DNA of 64,000 bases from Odontocerum albicorne. Lineage: Eukaryota > Arthropoda > Insecta > Trichoptera > Odontoceridae. This document shows, piece after piece, positions 11,985-23,622 of this stretch. Positions within the stretch are counted from its first letter, which is position 1, and each line of letters starts with the position of its first letter. Location of the stretch: positions 13,515,238 through 13,579,237 of the forward strand of contig OX463856.1 in the NCBI GenBank assembly GCA_949825065.1. Reading direction: 5' to 3'. A model generated the notes under the pieces. That model was not told the DNA's origin, searched no databases, and saw nothing but the letters and a program-made list of their open reading frames with translations. Position numbers and translations under genes: made by a program.

Positions 11985-12190
11985 TATTTATAGTGGAGGC
12001 ATTAACATTGTGAAGGTTTAAATACAGGGTAATTTATTTTATCAAACACTGCTTATTCCACTTTACGGAATGGTATAACCCTACTGGTTTCAAGGCTTTC
12101 ACCTCACCATCAGGAGAGCATCATCAGATGAGTCTTGTTTGTGCTCCATTGATGATGAGGTGAAAACTATTTGTTATTCCATTGCATAGA
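11985..12190. mobile_element. PLE-derived foldback
   Basis: Left arm is an inverted pLTR (TTTTATCAAACACTGCTTATTCCAC...ACCCTACTGGTTTCAAGGC...TTTCACCTCACCATCAG). The right arm, after GAGTCTTGTTTGTGCTCC, restarts in plus orientation (GATGATGAGGTGAAAAC) but is soon truncated. Confidence 0.7.
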
Positions 12191-12239
12191 ATTGCTTTGT
12201 TATTCCACTTATTAAATTAATTCACGCTACGTGTGTTTA

Positions 12240-12475
12240 TATCGCATACCTCAAGGCTCTCTTCTGGCGAAATGATTCCGGTTTGTTGAAAGAGCATTGC
12301 TTAGACCTAATCAATGCTTTCGTGTCAAACCGGGATTGCTTAGACCTAATCAATGCTTTCGTGTCAAACCTGAAGAAATCTTCGGGATAGGAGGTAGGAA
12401 CGTTTTTATAAATGAAATAAAACAATTCAATGTTAAGTTTATTATTTAGTGGAACCCAGACTTTTTTAATCATAT
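12240..12475 (-). pseudogene. Unassigned ORF with a 39-bp internal duplication, perhaps a retroelement tail
   Basis: Minus-strand frame VWVPLNNKLNIELFYFIYKN, then SYPEDFFRFDTKALIRSKQ (the last 13 residues duplicated) and PESFRQKRALRYAI. The layout recalls the C-terminus of LINE proteins, but I cannot prove it. The duplication is TTAGACCTAATCAATGCTTT... at 12301 and 12340. Confidence 0.35.
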
Positions 12476-12679
12476 ATCACACCTGCAATATCTGAGTTCA
12501 AAGATAGGCAATGTACCAATTATACCATATAATTTAGAGCTCCATGTAATATACGAGTATATAGGGATTTCAAAGGGAAAGTATTCATATGTAAACTGAA
12601 TATATACAAAAGTTACAATACACGAGAAACTTGCAAAAAACACTATCAGTTATTAAAACATAAAACATTATTAAAACAA

Positions 12680-12905
12680 GACAATATGAAGGTCGTAGAA
12701 AAGGTTGACCGAGGAAATTGTGGGATAATATCGCGAACCAGTTAAAGATAACTTCATAAACAGGAATAATAGAAGATTGTGAATGACGAAATTTATGAAT
12801 TTACGAATAAAAGAAGCAAAAGTTGCGTGCTTGGATAGAAAAGTGAAGAGGTCTTTTCTCTCTGCTTATCCCGTAAGAGACACCGTGTGATGATAAGTAT
12901 GCATG
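12680..12905 (+). mobile_element. LINE 3' tail
   Basis: GRRKG..KLWDNI near 12690-12730, then RKVKRSFLSAYPVRDTV near 12838-12890. These are the basic GR.RK.W.D stretch and S-A-Y-P end of RTE-like LINEs. Confidence 0.6.
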
Positions 12906-13298
12906 TAATATTAAGCCAATTAGAATTTTACAATGTTCGAACGAATGTAAGGCGTCCAATGAGAAGAACATTTTTTTTTTCTCATTTCGAGGTGCCGTCT
13001 TCTATTGGTGGTTGGCCACTACCATGGTAATCCTAATCATATTCACTACAGCTTGGAACAACATTGGATGATGAGATGTGTAATGTGTGAGTGATATACT
13101 ACAGTATTGAGAACCTTCACAGTTTTAAACTGTTCTCAGTCTTTATATCTGCAAGCAAGCACTTATACATTTCTAGCATGATCTGTCCAGGAAAATTTAA
13201 AGACACGTCTATAGATCTACATCTCAAAAGCCTTGATCTCAAAAGTGATGTTTTGTAGTAGAAAGGCCAAAAGTAACAAAACAATGAGTTTCGAAGAG

Positions 13299-13373
13299 AA
13301 AGGATACAGTTGGGATGAAGACAAAGGATACAGTTGGGATGAAGACAAAGGATACAGTTGGGATGAAGACAAG
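13299..13373. repeat. 24-bp tandem repeat, 3 copies
   Basis: AAAGGATACAGTTGGGATGA plus AGAC three times, in frame in a 69-codon ORF (13233-13442, GYSWDEDK x3). No homology is recognised; probably a minisatellite. Confidence 0.85.
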
Positions 13374-13424
13374 TTAAAGAAAAGATGTAGGATAAAAACA
13401 AGTTGGAATAATCAAACTCAAATA

Positions 13425-13596
13425 TATAGTACCCGGCGGTAAGTAATACACATCGGGCTTAAGAAAGACTGTCGCTTTGTAGAGCGTCGTCTCTGTCGCA
13501 CGATGTGCTAACAGTCCGTGCAACAGAGACGACGCTCTACAAAACGACAGTCTCTTTCTTAAGCCCGATGTGTATTACTTACCGCCGGGTACTATA
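13425..13596. repeat. Near-perfect long hairpin (foldback), about 80-bp arms
   Basis: Left arm TATAGTACCCGGCGGTAAGT...GACGACGCTC-complement; right arm ends ACTTACCGCCGGGTACTATA. The arms (about 13425-13507 and 13514-13596) differ at only a few positions. The centre is CGATGTGCTAACAGTCC-like. GC-rich relative to surroundings. No coding content; MITE-like, but no clear target duplication. Confidence 0.9.
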
Positions 13597-14154
13597 CTTC
13601 GAGAATTACATTTACTTACCTATCTGAGATTGCCATATAAATCATCTAGATCTTTAGTCTTCTGAACGATTTTATCCAAGTTTCCACTCAGTCTCCCTCC
13701 GCTCCCAACCTCCAAAAAATTGTTGAATGTTATCTAAAAGCCTCTGTCTCCGTCTAGCAAGTGGCTTTTTACCGTGTTATTGGGCTCTCAATGTGTTGTT
13801 GGCTGTGTCAACTAGGATCTGCTTACATGCCATATCTAGGCCAACCTTCGAGACCTTATTTCATTAACGATTCGTGGTTGTGTTATTTATTTGGAAATCA
13901 TTTTTAAGATATCAATTTTCACCCTTTAGCAGTCTTTTTTGGGCTGAGCATTCGGTTTTCGAAGCTAAGTAACTTTTGTTCATCTTTGAGTGTCATAGTC
14001 CATGCTTCAGAATCATACGTTACTACGGGCAAGGTGAGTTGTTACCCAAAATTACATTATGTTTGAATAACAGTTGTTTCTATAGGGAATTATACATATA
14101 CACGTATAATTTTTTTTATTATTATTTAGAAATATTGTGTTAACAGACTTCGAA

Positions 14155-14346
14155 AATAATGAGTCTGTCAATATGTAATCAAGGCAAAAATGAGTCTGTT
14201 AATATGTAATTAAGACAAAAATGAGTGTAAATATGTAATCAAGACAAAAATGAGTCTGTTAATATGTAATCAAGACAAAAATGAGTCTGTTAATATGTAA
14301 TCAAGACGAAAATGAGTCTGTTAATATGTAATCAAGACAAAAATGA
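14155..14346. repeat. 31-bp tandem repeat, 6 copies
   Basis: AAAATGAGTCTGTTAATATG plus TAATCAAGAC, with starts 31 bp apart (14161, 14192, 14223, 14252, 14283, 14314, 14345) and one 2-bp shorter unit. Confidence 0.95.
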
Positions 14347-14599
14347 GACACAACATTACTTGCGTTACCTACAACAAGTGAATCCACCTGAATTAGAAAT
14401 GAAAAATACCGTGCAATACCTTAACTGTGTGGCATGGACCTAAACCCCATTACAAGAACTGTTATTTTTGTCAAGTTAAGTTCATATTCATCTCTTATCA
14501 CTTTATTCCGTATTCTATCATAAATTTTCCCCTCAAGTTCTCTTTCTTTAAAGCTTTAAATTAAATCAACAAAAATGATGTAAAATGTTAATTTCGCAG

Positions 14600-14805
14600 T
14601 AAATAATTCTGTATCGCAAAGTTCGACCAAACGACGACACCTGTATTCTCTTTATCTGACGGTTTGATTCCCGTTATTACCTCCCTTTATTTTTATTTAA
14701 AAAGTCGGTTTTAATTTAATATCCTTGAGACATACTTTTGATTGGTTGGAAAGATTGCCATATGGCTTTTAATCCGCTAGGTTGTACTATATAAAACGAA
14801 ACTGT
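14600..14805 (+). mobile_element. tRNA-headed SINE, family A
   Basis: B-box-like GACGGTTTGATTCCCG (14660) followed by the family body TTGGTTGGAAAGATTGCCA, TATGGC and GGTTGTACTATATA. The A-box half is degraded. Confidence 0.6.
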
Positions 14806-14830
14806 ATTACAATACAGTATATTAGAATAC

Positions 14831-15036
14831 AATTAGTTTATCTAATTTTATTAATACATATCGAGCATATGTATTACATTAGTTTATCTAATTTTATTAA
14901 TACATATCGAGCATATGTATTACATTAGTTTATCTAATTTTATTAATACATATCGAGCATATGTATTACATTAGTTTATCTAATTTTATTAATACTTATA
15001 AAATACAATTAGTTTATCTAATTTTATTAATACTTT
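14831..15036. repeat. 46-bp tandem repeat, about 5 copies
   Basis: ATTAGTTTATCTAATTTTAT...TCGAGCATATGTATTAC, period 46 (14835, 14881, 14927, 14973), last copy shorter (15011). It follows directly after a SINE. Confidence 0.95.
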
Positions 15037-15039
15037 TCT

Positions 15040-18000
15040 CATAAATGTAACGTTATTTAAAAAAAGTATAAATTTTATACCAGATAACGATATTTTTTTT
15101 GTAGAATAGTGTAATTAAAAAAATATATATTTTTCAAAAATTTATTGATTAACAAACAGGTGCATTTATTATATTTTAAATTACACTTATATTTTTTTTT
15201 TATAAAATGCAACTTTAATAATCGTTCCACTTATTCTAAATACTAACATCTCAAAGAAATCGATTTAAATTACAATACATTTACTTAAATATTCAAGTAC
15301 AAAAGGAATTCACTTTAAAGTTTCATTGTTATTTGTAATTTGAAACAAATTCATTTAACAAAATACTTTTCGATTAATTTCAAATAATAAAAAACATTGA
15401 AACAACGTATTTAAGCGCCTAATTAATTATATTTAAGAAGGGCAGATATCAGTTTCATGGATATTTTAAAGTAAAAAATCCATTCAATTAAGAAACGTCA
15501 AGTTTTTTTTATACTTAAACCAAAAACGGTTTAAGTTTTTTTAAATCTTTAATTCGAGTATTCGTGATCCCTTATGATTTCTGAAATAATCGATTAAAAT
15601 AAAGAAAAAAAGAAGCTTTGTAATGTTGCCAGTTATAAATTGAGATGAAGAATATTTAAAAAATAACATACATTATTAGGTAACTAGCCTAGATCAAAAA
15701 AAAAAAAACATTATAGCCATATAATGCTAAGGAAATATAAATCAATTCTTACTTCTAAAACAATTATAAATATGCCTTCTTTAACATAAAAAAACGATTA
15801 TTTAAGACATAATTAAGACTTGATGGAAAAAAGAATTAATTACAAAAAAAAGACTAATTGCAAAATCTGTATCGCTCTATAAAAAGTGTCAATTTCTCGA
15901 AAACTTAAGGAAGACAGATATGGTTTTATTCTTTACAGTTTATATTTTTGATAACTTCAATTTTATTGGTTGATTTAATAAAAGATGAAGAATATTACTG
16001 AATAATAAAAATATACAATGTTTGTAAATTAAATAAATTAATACTAAGGCTTATTTTACGAAAATGAATTGACCTAGGTATCATTTTAAAAATTGTAAAC
16101 GGTTTTAGTACTGAACATTGTTCAATGACAATGTTTCTACGGCGCGAAGTAACTGGTTTCTAGAGACGAATATAATATGTTGTCCCGAAAGTACGAAAGT
16201 TAACTATTTTTGGGATAGATGTCGAAAGTATAAAATTTTCATTACCAACTTTATTCCAAACATGCTGAATGTATATTATTATGAAAGGTTTAGTGCAGCG
16301 GTTGATAACCTATATGTATATGTGAATGAAGTGCCACTTTTTTTAAATATTGGACACTTCGTGCCACTGACAGATCCAGGATTTTTTCATGATGAGGGGG
16401 GGGGGATTTTTTAAAGAAAATATATATTTGAGAAATTGAATATTTATTTAATTGCTTCATTATAATTCAAATTATTTACATGGCCCCATGCGTACATAAA
16501 TTGAAGACTCTGTTCAAAATGAAATCTAGATTTTGCATAGCAAAAATACTTGGATTTTCCCCCTCAAAAACATAATTTCGTCTAAGAAAATGATCCTCGA
16601 AGCGAGATTTTTTATTTTTTTTTCCAAAAACTAATCATTTCGTATAAGAAAGCGAACGAATCGTTCAAGAAATAATGCATGTAATTTGTTGAAGTACTGA
16701 ACAATTTCATTATCTGTCATTCTTTATGCCGTGTCATCAAAAAACCTTCCGCGTGCTACCTAGTGGTACGCGTAACGACAGCTGGTTTAGCGCATTTTCT
16801 CGGCCATTGCTTACATAAAGGTCTTGAGCGATTTTCGTGGCGTCATTTTGGAGATGCAACAAAATAAGTTGTTTTTTTCAGTGCATGATATGGCGACAAT
16901 GCATCGAGCGAACGTATGTGTCAAATTCGGTTAAAAAATCGTTACGGTGATATGACACGAGAGTTTGCTCAAATATTGACAATTTTGAAACCACTGTTCA
17001 CGAGCACATTTTCGTTTGAATTTGATCTAAAAACACGAAATAGCTTTTCGTGTAACCCAAAAGTTAAGTATGTACATATGTCAACACCTTTGATAATTAT
17101 TTTATATTTTGTCGGACCATCGTGTAGCGCTGAAAGGGATAACATACTCGTATATCAATTGAACGTTTATAAACAAAAACGACTCAAGTTACATTCTACT
17201 TGATCTTATAAAATAAGAAAAATATCACATCGTTTCTTATGAAATATGTTTTCAAGATATATTTACTGTGATATTTGTTACTATATACTCAACTGACTTT
17301 ATATTTTTGCATACACAAGATTGATAAACGTCTTTTCAACATTTTAAAGAAACCAACAAAATTGATATATGAATTGAGTTATTTTAGGTTACATACATCC
17401 AATTGATATTCACATTTATTTTTGACATACTCAAGTAAAACAAACATAATAATAAAAATACAATTTTAGAATAAAAAATAAATATAATTTATTGTTTTTA
17501 TTTTATTTTAATTATACCTATATCCTTTAAAGCAAATCTAATAAGCATAACATTTTGAGATGAAACACAATAAATAAGATTATTTAAGGTTAAAAAATAT
17601 CTAATTTGGTTTAGATGTACGGAATGAAATTGAATGAGAGAGTGAATTGAAAATGTTACTCTACTTGAACCAAAATTTTAACTAGAAAATATAATCTTTG
17701 AATAATTTGGTATTCAAATGATTTCTAGAATTGATGTAATGGGCTGATAAATTCCTAGAAAAACTCTGGTTGAACTTTTTCGTGTTAGTTTAGTTGATTG
17801 AATATTTTATGGAAAGGTCTTTCTATTGATTCACATTAAATTTCCTTTCAAAGGTTTAAGTATCTAATTCTAAGTCAATCGATTATAAATATTTAATTAT
17901 GGGACAGTTGACTTAACATTGAGATATGAAATAGAAATAACTTAAACCCGTAATCTTCTGTCGGCAAATATTCAAAAGGTTCTTTTTGGTTATTTTATTA

Positions 18001-18104
18001 TATTTTAGAAAAAAAAAAAAGGAAAAGAGAACTGAAGTAGTATGTGATTTAGGACGTTTCCAAGAATTGTTTAAATAACGTTTTTGAAAAAAAAAATCAA
18101 ATAA
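15040..18104. other. AT-rich stretch without recognisable genes
   Basis: Very AT-rich. Two spots stand out: 16365-16412 (CACTGACAGATCCAGGATTT then a G10 run) resembles the common CAGTGGCGGATCCAGG end of hAT-type elements, and 16735-16990 is GC-richer and might be a mariner remnant (HRANVCVKFG-like frame). Neither is certain. Confidence 0.5.
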
Positions 18105-18850
18105 AAAAATTGAAGTATATAAACGAACAATTTAATTCAATGAAGCTAAGCTATCAATTTGTTTGCACATTATACGAATTTATTAATTTGACACAGTTTT
18201 TTCGACAAAAGCAACGAACATATTTGTTATATTTGTATTTGAACAGTCCTCGATCGGCTATACTAATCTTTTTGTGTATAAATCATACGAATTTATTTAT
18301 TTGACACAGTTTATTGACAAAAGCAACGAACATATTAATTATATTTGTATCTGAACAGCCCTTGCTCAGTAATCCTCATTTCTTTGTGTATAAATCATAC
18401 GAATTAATTTATTTGACACATTTTTTTCGGCAAAAGCAACGGACATGTTTGTTAACTTTGCTCTGAACAGCCCTCACTCAGCTATCCTCACCTCTTTATA
18501 TGAAAATCATACAAATTCATTTATTTGACACAGTTTATCGACAAAAGCAACGGGCATGTTTGTGAACTTTATGTCTGTAAAGCCGATAAACTGTGTCAAA
18601 TAAACGAATTATAGCTGAGCGAGGGCTGTTCTGACAAAAAGGAAACAAATATGCCCGTTGCTTTGTCGATTTATTTGATACAGTTAATCGGTAAAAGCAA
18701 TGGACATGTTTGTGTGTCTAAAAACTCTGGCTCAGCTATCGTCGCCTTTTTATATTTATTCGAGTTAATTTATTTGACAAGGTTTAACTACTAATGCAAC
18801 GGACTGTGTCTGAGCTTTGTGTCTTTAAATCCCCTGCTGAGCTTTGAAGG
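18105..18850. repeat. 112-bp satellite, about 6-7 diverged copies, one inverted
   Basis: The GACACAGTTTATCGACAAAAG landmark is at 18191, 18303, 18415 and 18527 (period 112), then an inverted unit (18580-18665, GATAAACTGTGTCAAATAAACG...AGCTGAGCGAGGGCTGTTC), then more diverged copies at 18677 and 18776. Confidence 0.85.
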
Positions 18851-19864
18851 CAAGAATTTAGATCTTCCATGTCGATAGTTAACTAAGCCATCTAACTTTA
18901 TAGAGCTCAAAATCAAGGTTTTTCGAAAGAGTTTTCTTGGTATAACAATTTAATAGAAAAATCGAGACGATTTCAGGAGAAAATAAAAAAAATGTTTTTA
19001 TCCGAGAAGTTGACTAATTTTACTAAAAGTCGCCGAAATATGTCACCATCAACATAAATATTTTGAATTTGAGATAGATTGTATTAAAGTTTAAAAAATA
19101 TGTGTGTGTACAATATAAAAAAATTTTACATTTTGTTGTGGGTTTGTAAAAAAAGTATCAAAGAAAGGAAACTGTAAATAAAATAATTTCAAGAGATAAT
19201 AGAAACTGTTATTATTCAATAAATTATAAGAAACGATTTACATTACAAATTATAGGAAATGATAGCTTATATTGATTTTTTGTTTCCAAAAATAATAATC
19301 ACAAATGTGTTAAAAGTTTTAGCACCAATGCCTGATATTTATTACATTTTCTACTTTATGCTTACATAATTTCATTTTATTTTAATGTATTTCCCTTAAA
19401 AATATCTTATATCGTACATTTATTTTGGTGCATCTCGAACGGTTTTAAAAGTACATTTATTTAAGATTAAAAATCATTTTGATATTTGATAAAGATTTTT
19501 TTTGGTTAGAAACCCAAAAACTGAAGCTAAAAATGATGACTGGTTTCTCAAAAATAATCAATGGACTTCTTCATGTCACCCAATTGTTCACGACGATGGG
19601 GCCTCAGCATTCGCTTTTAGTCTTAACATTTGGTTTTAGGGATCAACATTTCTTCCTATAAATATTGCAAATCAATCTTCCACCCTCATCACATCCCCTA
19701 GAAGTTTTTGGGATTTCATCTCTTCTGGGACTCTTCATCTATTGTACTCTTTTTTAAAAGTTGGTATCATGGACTGCTTTACCTGTCCAATGTATTTCCT
19801 TTCACTTTCGACGGTTCTCAAATCATCTCGAAATCTTTGAAGTATCTTTTCAATACTTATATTC
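18851..19864. other. AT-rich stretch, nothing recognised
   Basis: Only short chance ORFs. No splice-flanked open frame or repeat-family motif was identified. Confidence 0.5.
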
Positions 19865-20045
19865 TATAAAACTTTCGTTGTATTTATTACAATCTGGTGG
19901 GTTTATTGTGATGAAAAGATATTCCCACCAATCAAAAGGTGTTTAAACAAGCCTGATTTTTAAACAATCGAGGCATCAAAGTCTGTTTTCTAGACCTAGG
20001 GGTTGGAACAGTCTTTTTACCGACTAGGCCACGGAGGTTGACTTA
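19865..20045 (-). mobile_element. tRNA-headed SINE, family A
   Basis: Minus strand: head CAACCTCCGTGGCCTAGTCG...GTAAAAAGAC (20045-20015), degraded B box, then a body ending with CCCACCAGATTGTAA. Confidence 0.65.
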
Positions 20046-21149
20046 AACATAGTTTATTTAAGAGATTGATTCAATTGTACCTGAAATACACAATTTTTTA
20101 ATATTTTTTATTGCCCTATTTCATTGTTTGCAATTAAAATTTTCTTTATTTTTTTAATATGAATTAATTGTCTATTAAAGAGTTGGCGAAAATTATCCAA
20201 TAAAAATATATACATTTCAAACAAAATATTTCATTCGATGAAATATTTTTAATAATAGGATGACTTAAAACACTTTTAAAATAATAATAAAAAATGTTTT
20301 CTTCTTTACAAAATAAAACCATAATTTTGACATATTAATCATATTTTTTTGACAGCTGTTTATTTTTAATACAAATAATTAACTTTTTTAATACTTCTTA
20401 ATGTTACAAACAATAAAAAATAGCATTAATAAATAAACTATCGATAACCTATGTTTTAGATTTCGATCAATTAAGAAAAATAATGGTCTCTTGGACATAT
20501 TTGTTCAGTAAAAAAATATTTAAGGAGTATCCAAGATATATAGTTATTCTACTACATAAATACATTAAACGGGTAATTTTTAACGCATATTATACACAAA
20601 GTTTACTACTTTTCGACATATCATTTCCACAGGTGTTTCTTTCGCTTATCTCGAATATTTCGTTTGTATTTTAATATGAAATTCTATTATATATATTTCA
20701 AGTCGATATCATCGATATATTTTTACAGATATTCACTTTAATAAAAAAAAACATTTTTTGTATTAAACTTTTTGGTATTCGTGAATCGGGAAAATTTACA
20801 TTGGTCAAAATGAAAATGAAGTATTTACTTTCAAAAGAAAAATCTATAAAATAACATTTAGGTTTACAAATTTTTTTTGGTGTTATTCAACGCACAGTGG
20901 TAATGAAGAGTTTATTGAAATAATGTAATCGGCTTTGTTTGAATCAAATATTTTTTGGTACATGTAAATACATTTTATTCGATACAAAAAATATTATTAC
21001 CTAAGAATACGACTTGTACAAGTGACACAAATCGTGTTTTCTTAGAGTATAATTTTTTATTCCCTTTATTTTCAATTTAACATTATGTACCTCAAGATAT
21101 ATAATATAATTGAGAAACCTACCAACGAAGATGCCAAAAATAAATGCAA
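20046..21149. other. AT-rich stretch downstream of the Ig gene, nothing recognised
   Basis: Homopolymer runs and chance ORFs only. Part of it may be 3' UTR if the poly(A) site is farther away. Confidence 0.5.
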
Positions 21150-21268
21150 TTTTATTTAAAATACCCCCAATATTCGTACTCTTTATTGGTTATATTTTTA
21201 ACACTTGATATTTTGAAGATGGTTATAGAACTAAATCACAAAAACTTAACGTCACATTATATGTAAAA
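21150..21268 (-). other. Probable 3' UTR of the Ig gene with poly(A) signal candidate
   Basis: Downstream of the stop codon (reading the minus strand) the sequence turns AT-rich. The first AATAAA on the minus strand lies at 21187-21182, about 82 nt after the stop. A GT/T-rich stretch beyond it is compatible with polyadenylation, but no transcript evidence is available. Confidence 0.4.
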
Positions 21269-21447
21269 TCATCTCAAATATAGTTTTGTAACAGTTCGCG
21301 CTGGCTTTGGATAACTGATCACAGTATCCCGAAAGATCTGGTCTTGCAGCAATGAAGTCCAAAAGGATATGACGAGGAATATGACAGAAGATGCTGGAAG
21401 GTGCGGGGACGTTCCAGCTGTTTGTTGCAACTCAGCGAGGCTTTCTC
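21269..21447 (-). CDS. Last coding exon of the Dpr/zig-8-like Ig protein (hydrophobic C-terminal segment)
   Basis: The minus strand shows a pyrimidine-rich stretch and TTTTGTCCTAG acceptor at 21448-21449. The exon enters in phase 1, matching the donor of the exon at 23623, so the glycine codon is completed across the junction and the frame stays open to TGA at 21269-21271 (58 codons). It begins with ESLAELQQT, comparable to the conserved linker after the last Ig domain of Dpr proteins. A hydrophobic run of about 15-16 residues follows (SSVIFLVISFWTSLL), which may be a GPI-attachment signal or short membrane segment. About 26 mostly polar residues then follow, including KPARTVTK, which is unusual for a GPI signal and fits a single-pass protein with a short tail better. 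No other frame in this stretch is comparable. Confidence 0.75.
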
Positions 21448-21519
21448 CTAGGACAAAACACAAACCCTTAGATTAAGCAAATACGAACAGTTTAACTGAC
21501 TTATTTTAATATTCATACA

Positions 21520-21780
21520 TACCATCATACCATATCTCTATCGGAGTAGGCTTATATGAGAGATTGTCAAACCGATACATATTTCGCCTCTTCTACATTC
21601 ATATACTTTCTCATAGAGCTTCTACAATTCTTCTTACTTTTTACATTTTCATCTTTTCCACCCTATTTTCCTCGGTCTTCCTCTACTACGCTTACCACTT
21701 ATATTTGCACCGTATATTTGTTTTGTTAGTCTTTCCTCATTCATCTGTTCAATTAACCAAAACCACCTGAGAGTGGTCTT
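21520..21780 (-). mobile_element. RTE-like LINE 3' tail inside the Ig-gene intron
   Basis: Minus strand, with stops: LNR.MRKD.QNKYTVQI, then SVVEEDRGKIGWKR, YEKVYE... and ISLLR. This is the E.RLTKQIY...GRG.P..TW...C..R end of the family. Its terminal CCATATCTCTATCGG.GTAGGC (plus strand) is shared with 38950. Confidence 0.65.
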
Positions 21781-22204
21781 CTTTATCTTGCTTAATTTGA
21801 AAATTCCATTATTTAAAAAAAAAAACGTTGTACTGGGATAGATATACTGTTTCTTAAAATACTCATCTTCTTAATTTGATTTGTGAATGTAAACTATTAA
21901 AAGGGACCATAGAACTTCACACTGATTGTAAAAAAATAATGTTTTTTTTTAAATAATATGTTAATATTCTCTAGTGATTGTATACCCTCTATATTATTCG
22001 TTAACTTTTACTAACCTGGGTCTAGGAAAGTTAATTTAAAATAAAACAATAAAAAATATCGTTATTGTATATTGCAGCAAGTCAGATAATGATGATGTGC
22101 ATTAAGTGCGATTCTTCTTGCATTAAAAGTTCAGTATCGCATTTAAAAGCGAAAGAACCGCAGTCGCGCATGAATTTTCATATTCTAGAACGTTTACTGA
22201 CGAC

Positions 22205-22310
22205 GAGCAAACAGTTAACACTGTAGTATGCATTCACTCTTTACTTTACTGATGACGAGAAAACAGTTAACACTGTAGTACGCATTAACCCTTTACTTTA
22301 CTGAAGGTAT
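22205..22310. repeat. Direct duplication of about 53 bp
   Basis: GACGACGAGCAAACAGTTAA...CACTGTAGTATGCATTCACT and GATGACGAGAAAACAGTTAA...CACTGTAGTACGCATTAACC, both followed by CTTTACTTTACTGA. Confidence 0.8.
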
Positions 22311-22829
22311 AAATTTAGTAATTATAGTTTACACTTATATTTCATTCGCTTACACTGTAACATACGAGTGTACATAAACAAAATATTTACCAATTAAACA
22401 TATCAACAGAAGTGTCTCACATCAAATTCAGTACTTAATTAAAAACACTTGCTCCATTCGTTAATTATCTCGAAAATTTTGTCTTCAATTTATCTTCTCT
22501 AATAAAGACATATACATTCCATGATGCAATTTTCCTCTCAATATAGGCAGATATGAAAGATTTCTAACTTTTTATCACGATAAATTTCCTTTCCTTCCAT
22601 TATATTCATAAAAATATAACCTTATTCAAGAAATCCGAAGAATAGCTTTAAATTAATTAATTCGCCAAATGTCCATATTTGCATGAAACAGTCAAACAAA
22701 ATAAACAAACACTTGTTCCCTTCGGTTTTTCTCTTCTTCACCATTTCTTTTTCAAATACTCGGTCTTATTAGTCGAAAATCATTCACTTTCTCGTTGAAC
22801 GTTGGATTAGTCGGTCTTTCGCAGTCGTT

Positions 22830-23045
22830 TATTAAACATGGCCTAATCATGTTAAACAAACGACTGCACCTGATTATTCAAGGCAAAATAGAGGGTCGAA
22901 GAGGTGTTCGTAGGAGGCAAATCTCCTGGCTCCGCAATATACGTGATTGGACTGGTATAAAGAGCGTTGGGGATCTTTTTCGGGCTACCGGGGACAAAGA
23001 TGCCTACTCTCAGGTGATGTTCAACGTTGGGGGGACCTGACATGA
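22830..23045 (+). mobile_element. LINE C-terminal fragment
   Basis: RLHLIIQGKIEGRRGVRRRQ, then ISWLRNIRDWTGIKSVGDLF and RATGDKDAYSQVMFNV: the extreme C-terminus of endonuclease/RT LINEs (GKIEG.R..GR..ISWL.N...WTG). A second, longer copy is on the minus strand at 29890-30265, also ending TTCAACGTTGGGGGGACCTGACATGAC. Confidence 0.85.
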
Positions 23046-23332
23046 CACTAGGAAGAATAAGAAGTCATGTTAAATAAACGACTGTAAAAAACAGTTTACC
23101 TCAGTATACTTTTTCTGCGCTAAATTCTTCAGCAAACACTGTAGAATTTAAAAATATTTAGTTTATCTATTAAAACTCTTGTATGCGAATTTAATAAAAA
23201 TGTAATTCTAAAACCTATTATTAGGTTTTTTTTAAATTTAAATCGTTTTTGTGTCGCTTTGAGATATTTTATTTATATTAACTTACATGTATCAAGTCAG
23301 TCCATTAATTCGTGCGTTTTGACATCATATCA

Positions 23333-23495
23333 TATGGAGCACAAACAACTATTGTTTGTGCTCCCCTGATGATGAGGTGAAAGTCTTGAACCCGGTAGGG
23401 CTATACCGTTATATATCATAAAGTGGAATAAAGAGTGTTGGACTAAACGAATTATAATGTCTTTAAAATCCACAGTGTTAATGCCTCAACTATAT
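23333..23495 (+). mobile_element. PLE pLTR copy in the Ig-gene intron
   Basis: GTTTGTGCTCCCCTGATGATGAGGTGAAAG, then TTGAACCCGGTAGGGCTATACCG, AAAGTGGAATAAAGAGTGTT and an outer flank (AATGTCTTTAAA...AGTGTTAATGCC) that mirrors the outer flank seen inverted at 58205. Confidence 0.75.
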
Positions 23496-23499
23496 AAAA

Positions 23500-23585
23500 A
23501 AATATCTGTTTTCAATCGGGAATCGAACCCAAAACTGACACTTGAAAGTCATAAGGTAACAACGACAAGGTCACATATATATTTC
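23500..23585 (-). mobile_element. tRNA-like SINE head
   Basis: Minus strand GTGACCTTGTCGTTGTTACC (A-box region) to GGGTTCGATTCCCGATTG (B box). Only the head is clear. Confidence 0.55.
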
Positions 23586-23622
23586 AACCCTTTACATACA
23601 TTTTTTAGTAGTTAAAACGTAC

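Larger units (their letters stand above)
21448..23622 (-). other. Last intron of the Ig gene
   Basis: A 2175-bp phase-1 intron between the two Ig-gene exons. Its contents are repeats: an RTE-like LINE 3' tail on the gene's strand (21520-21780), a 52-bp direct duplication (22205-22310), a LINE C-terminal fragment on the opposite strand (22830-23045), a PLE terminal repeat (23333-23495) and a SINE head (23500-23585). I saw no additional exon inside it. Confidence 0.7.

Noticed and set aside
14155..14346. Regular short repeats resembling a CRISPR array
   Set aside because: Repeats are contiguous with no unique spacers and the genome is eukaryotic; these are minisatellites. The same applies to 4431-4705 and 8049-8190.
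16385..16412. hAT-like terminus before a G-run
   Set aside because: Only one end is seen, with no matching inverted repeat or 8-bp duplication; noted only as part of the AT-rich stretch.
16916..17203. 95-codon ORF in a slightly GC-richer patch
   Set aside because: The resemblance to a mariner N-terminus (HRANVCVKFG) is too short, the frame does not continue, and no terminal repeats were found.
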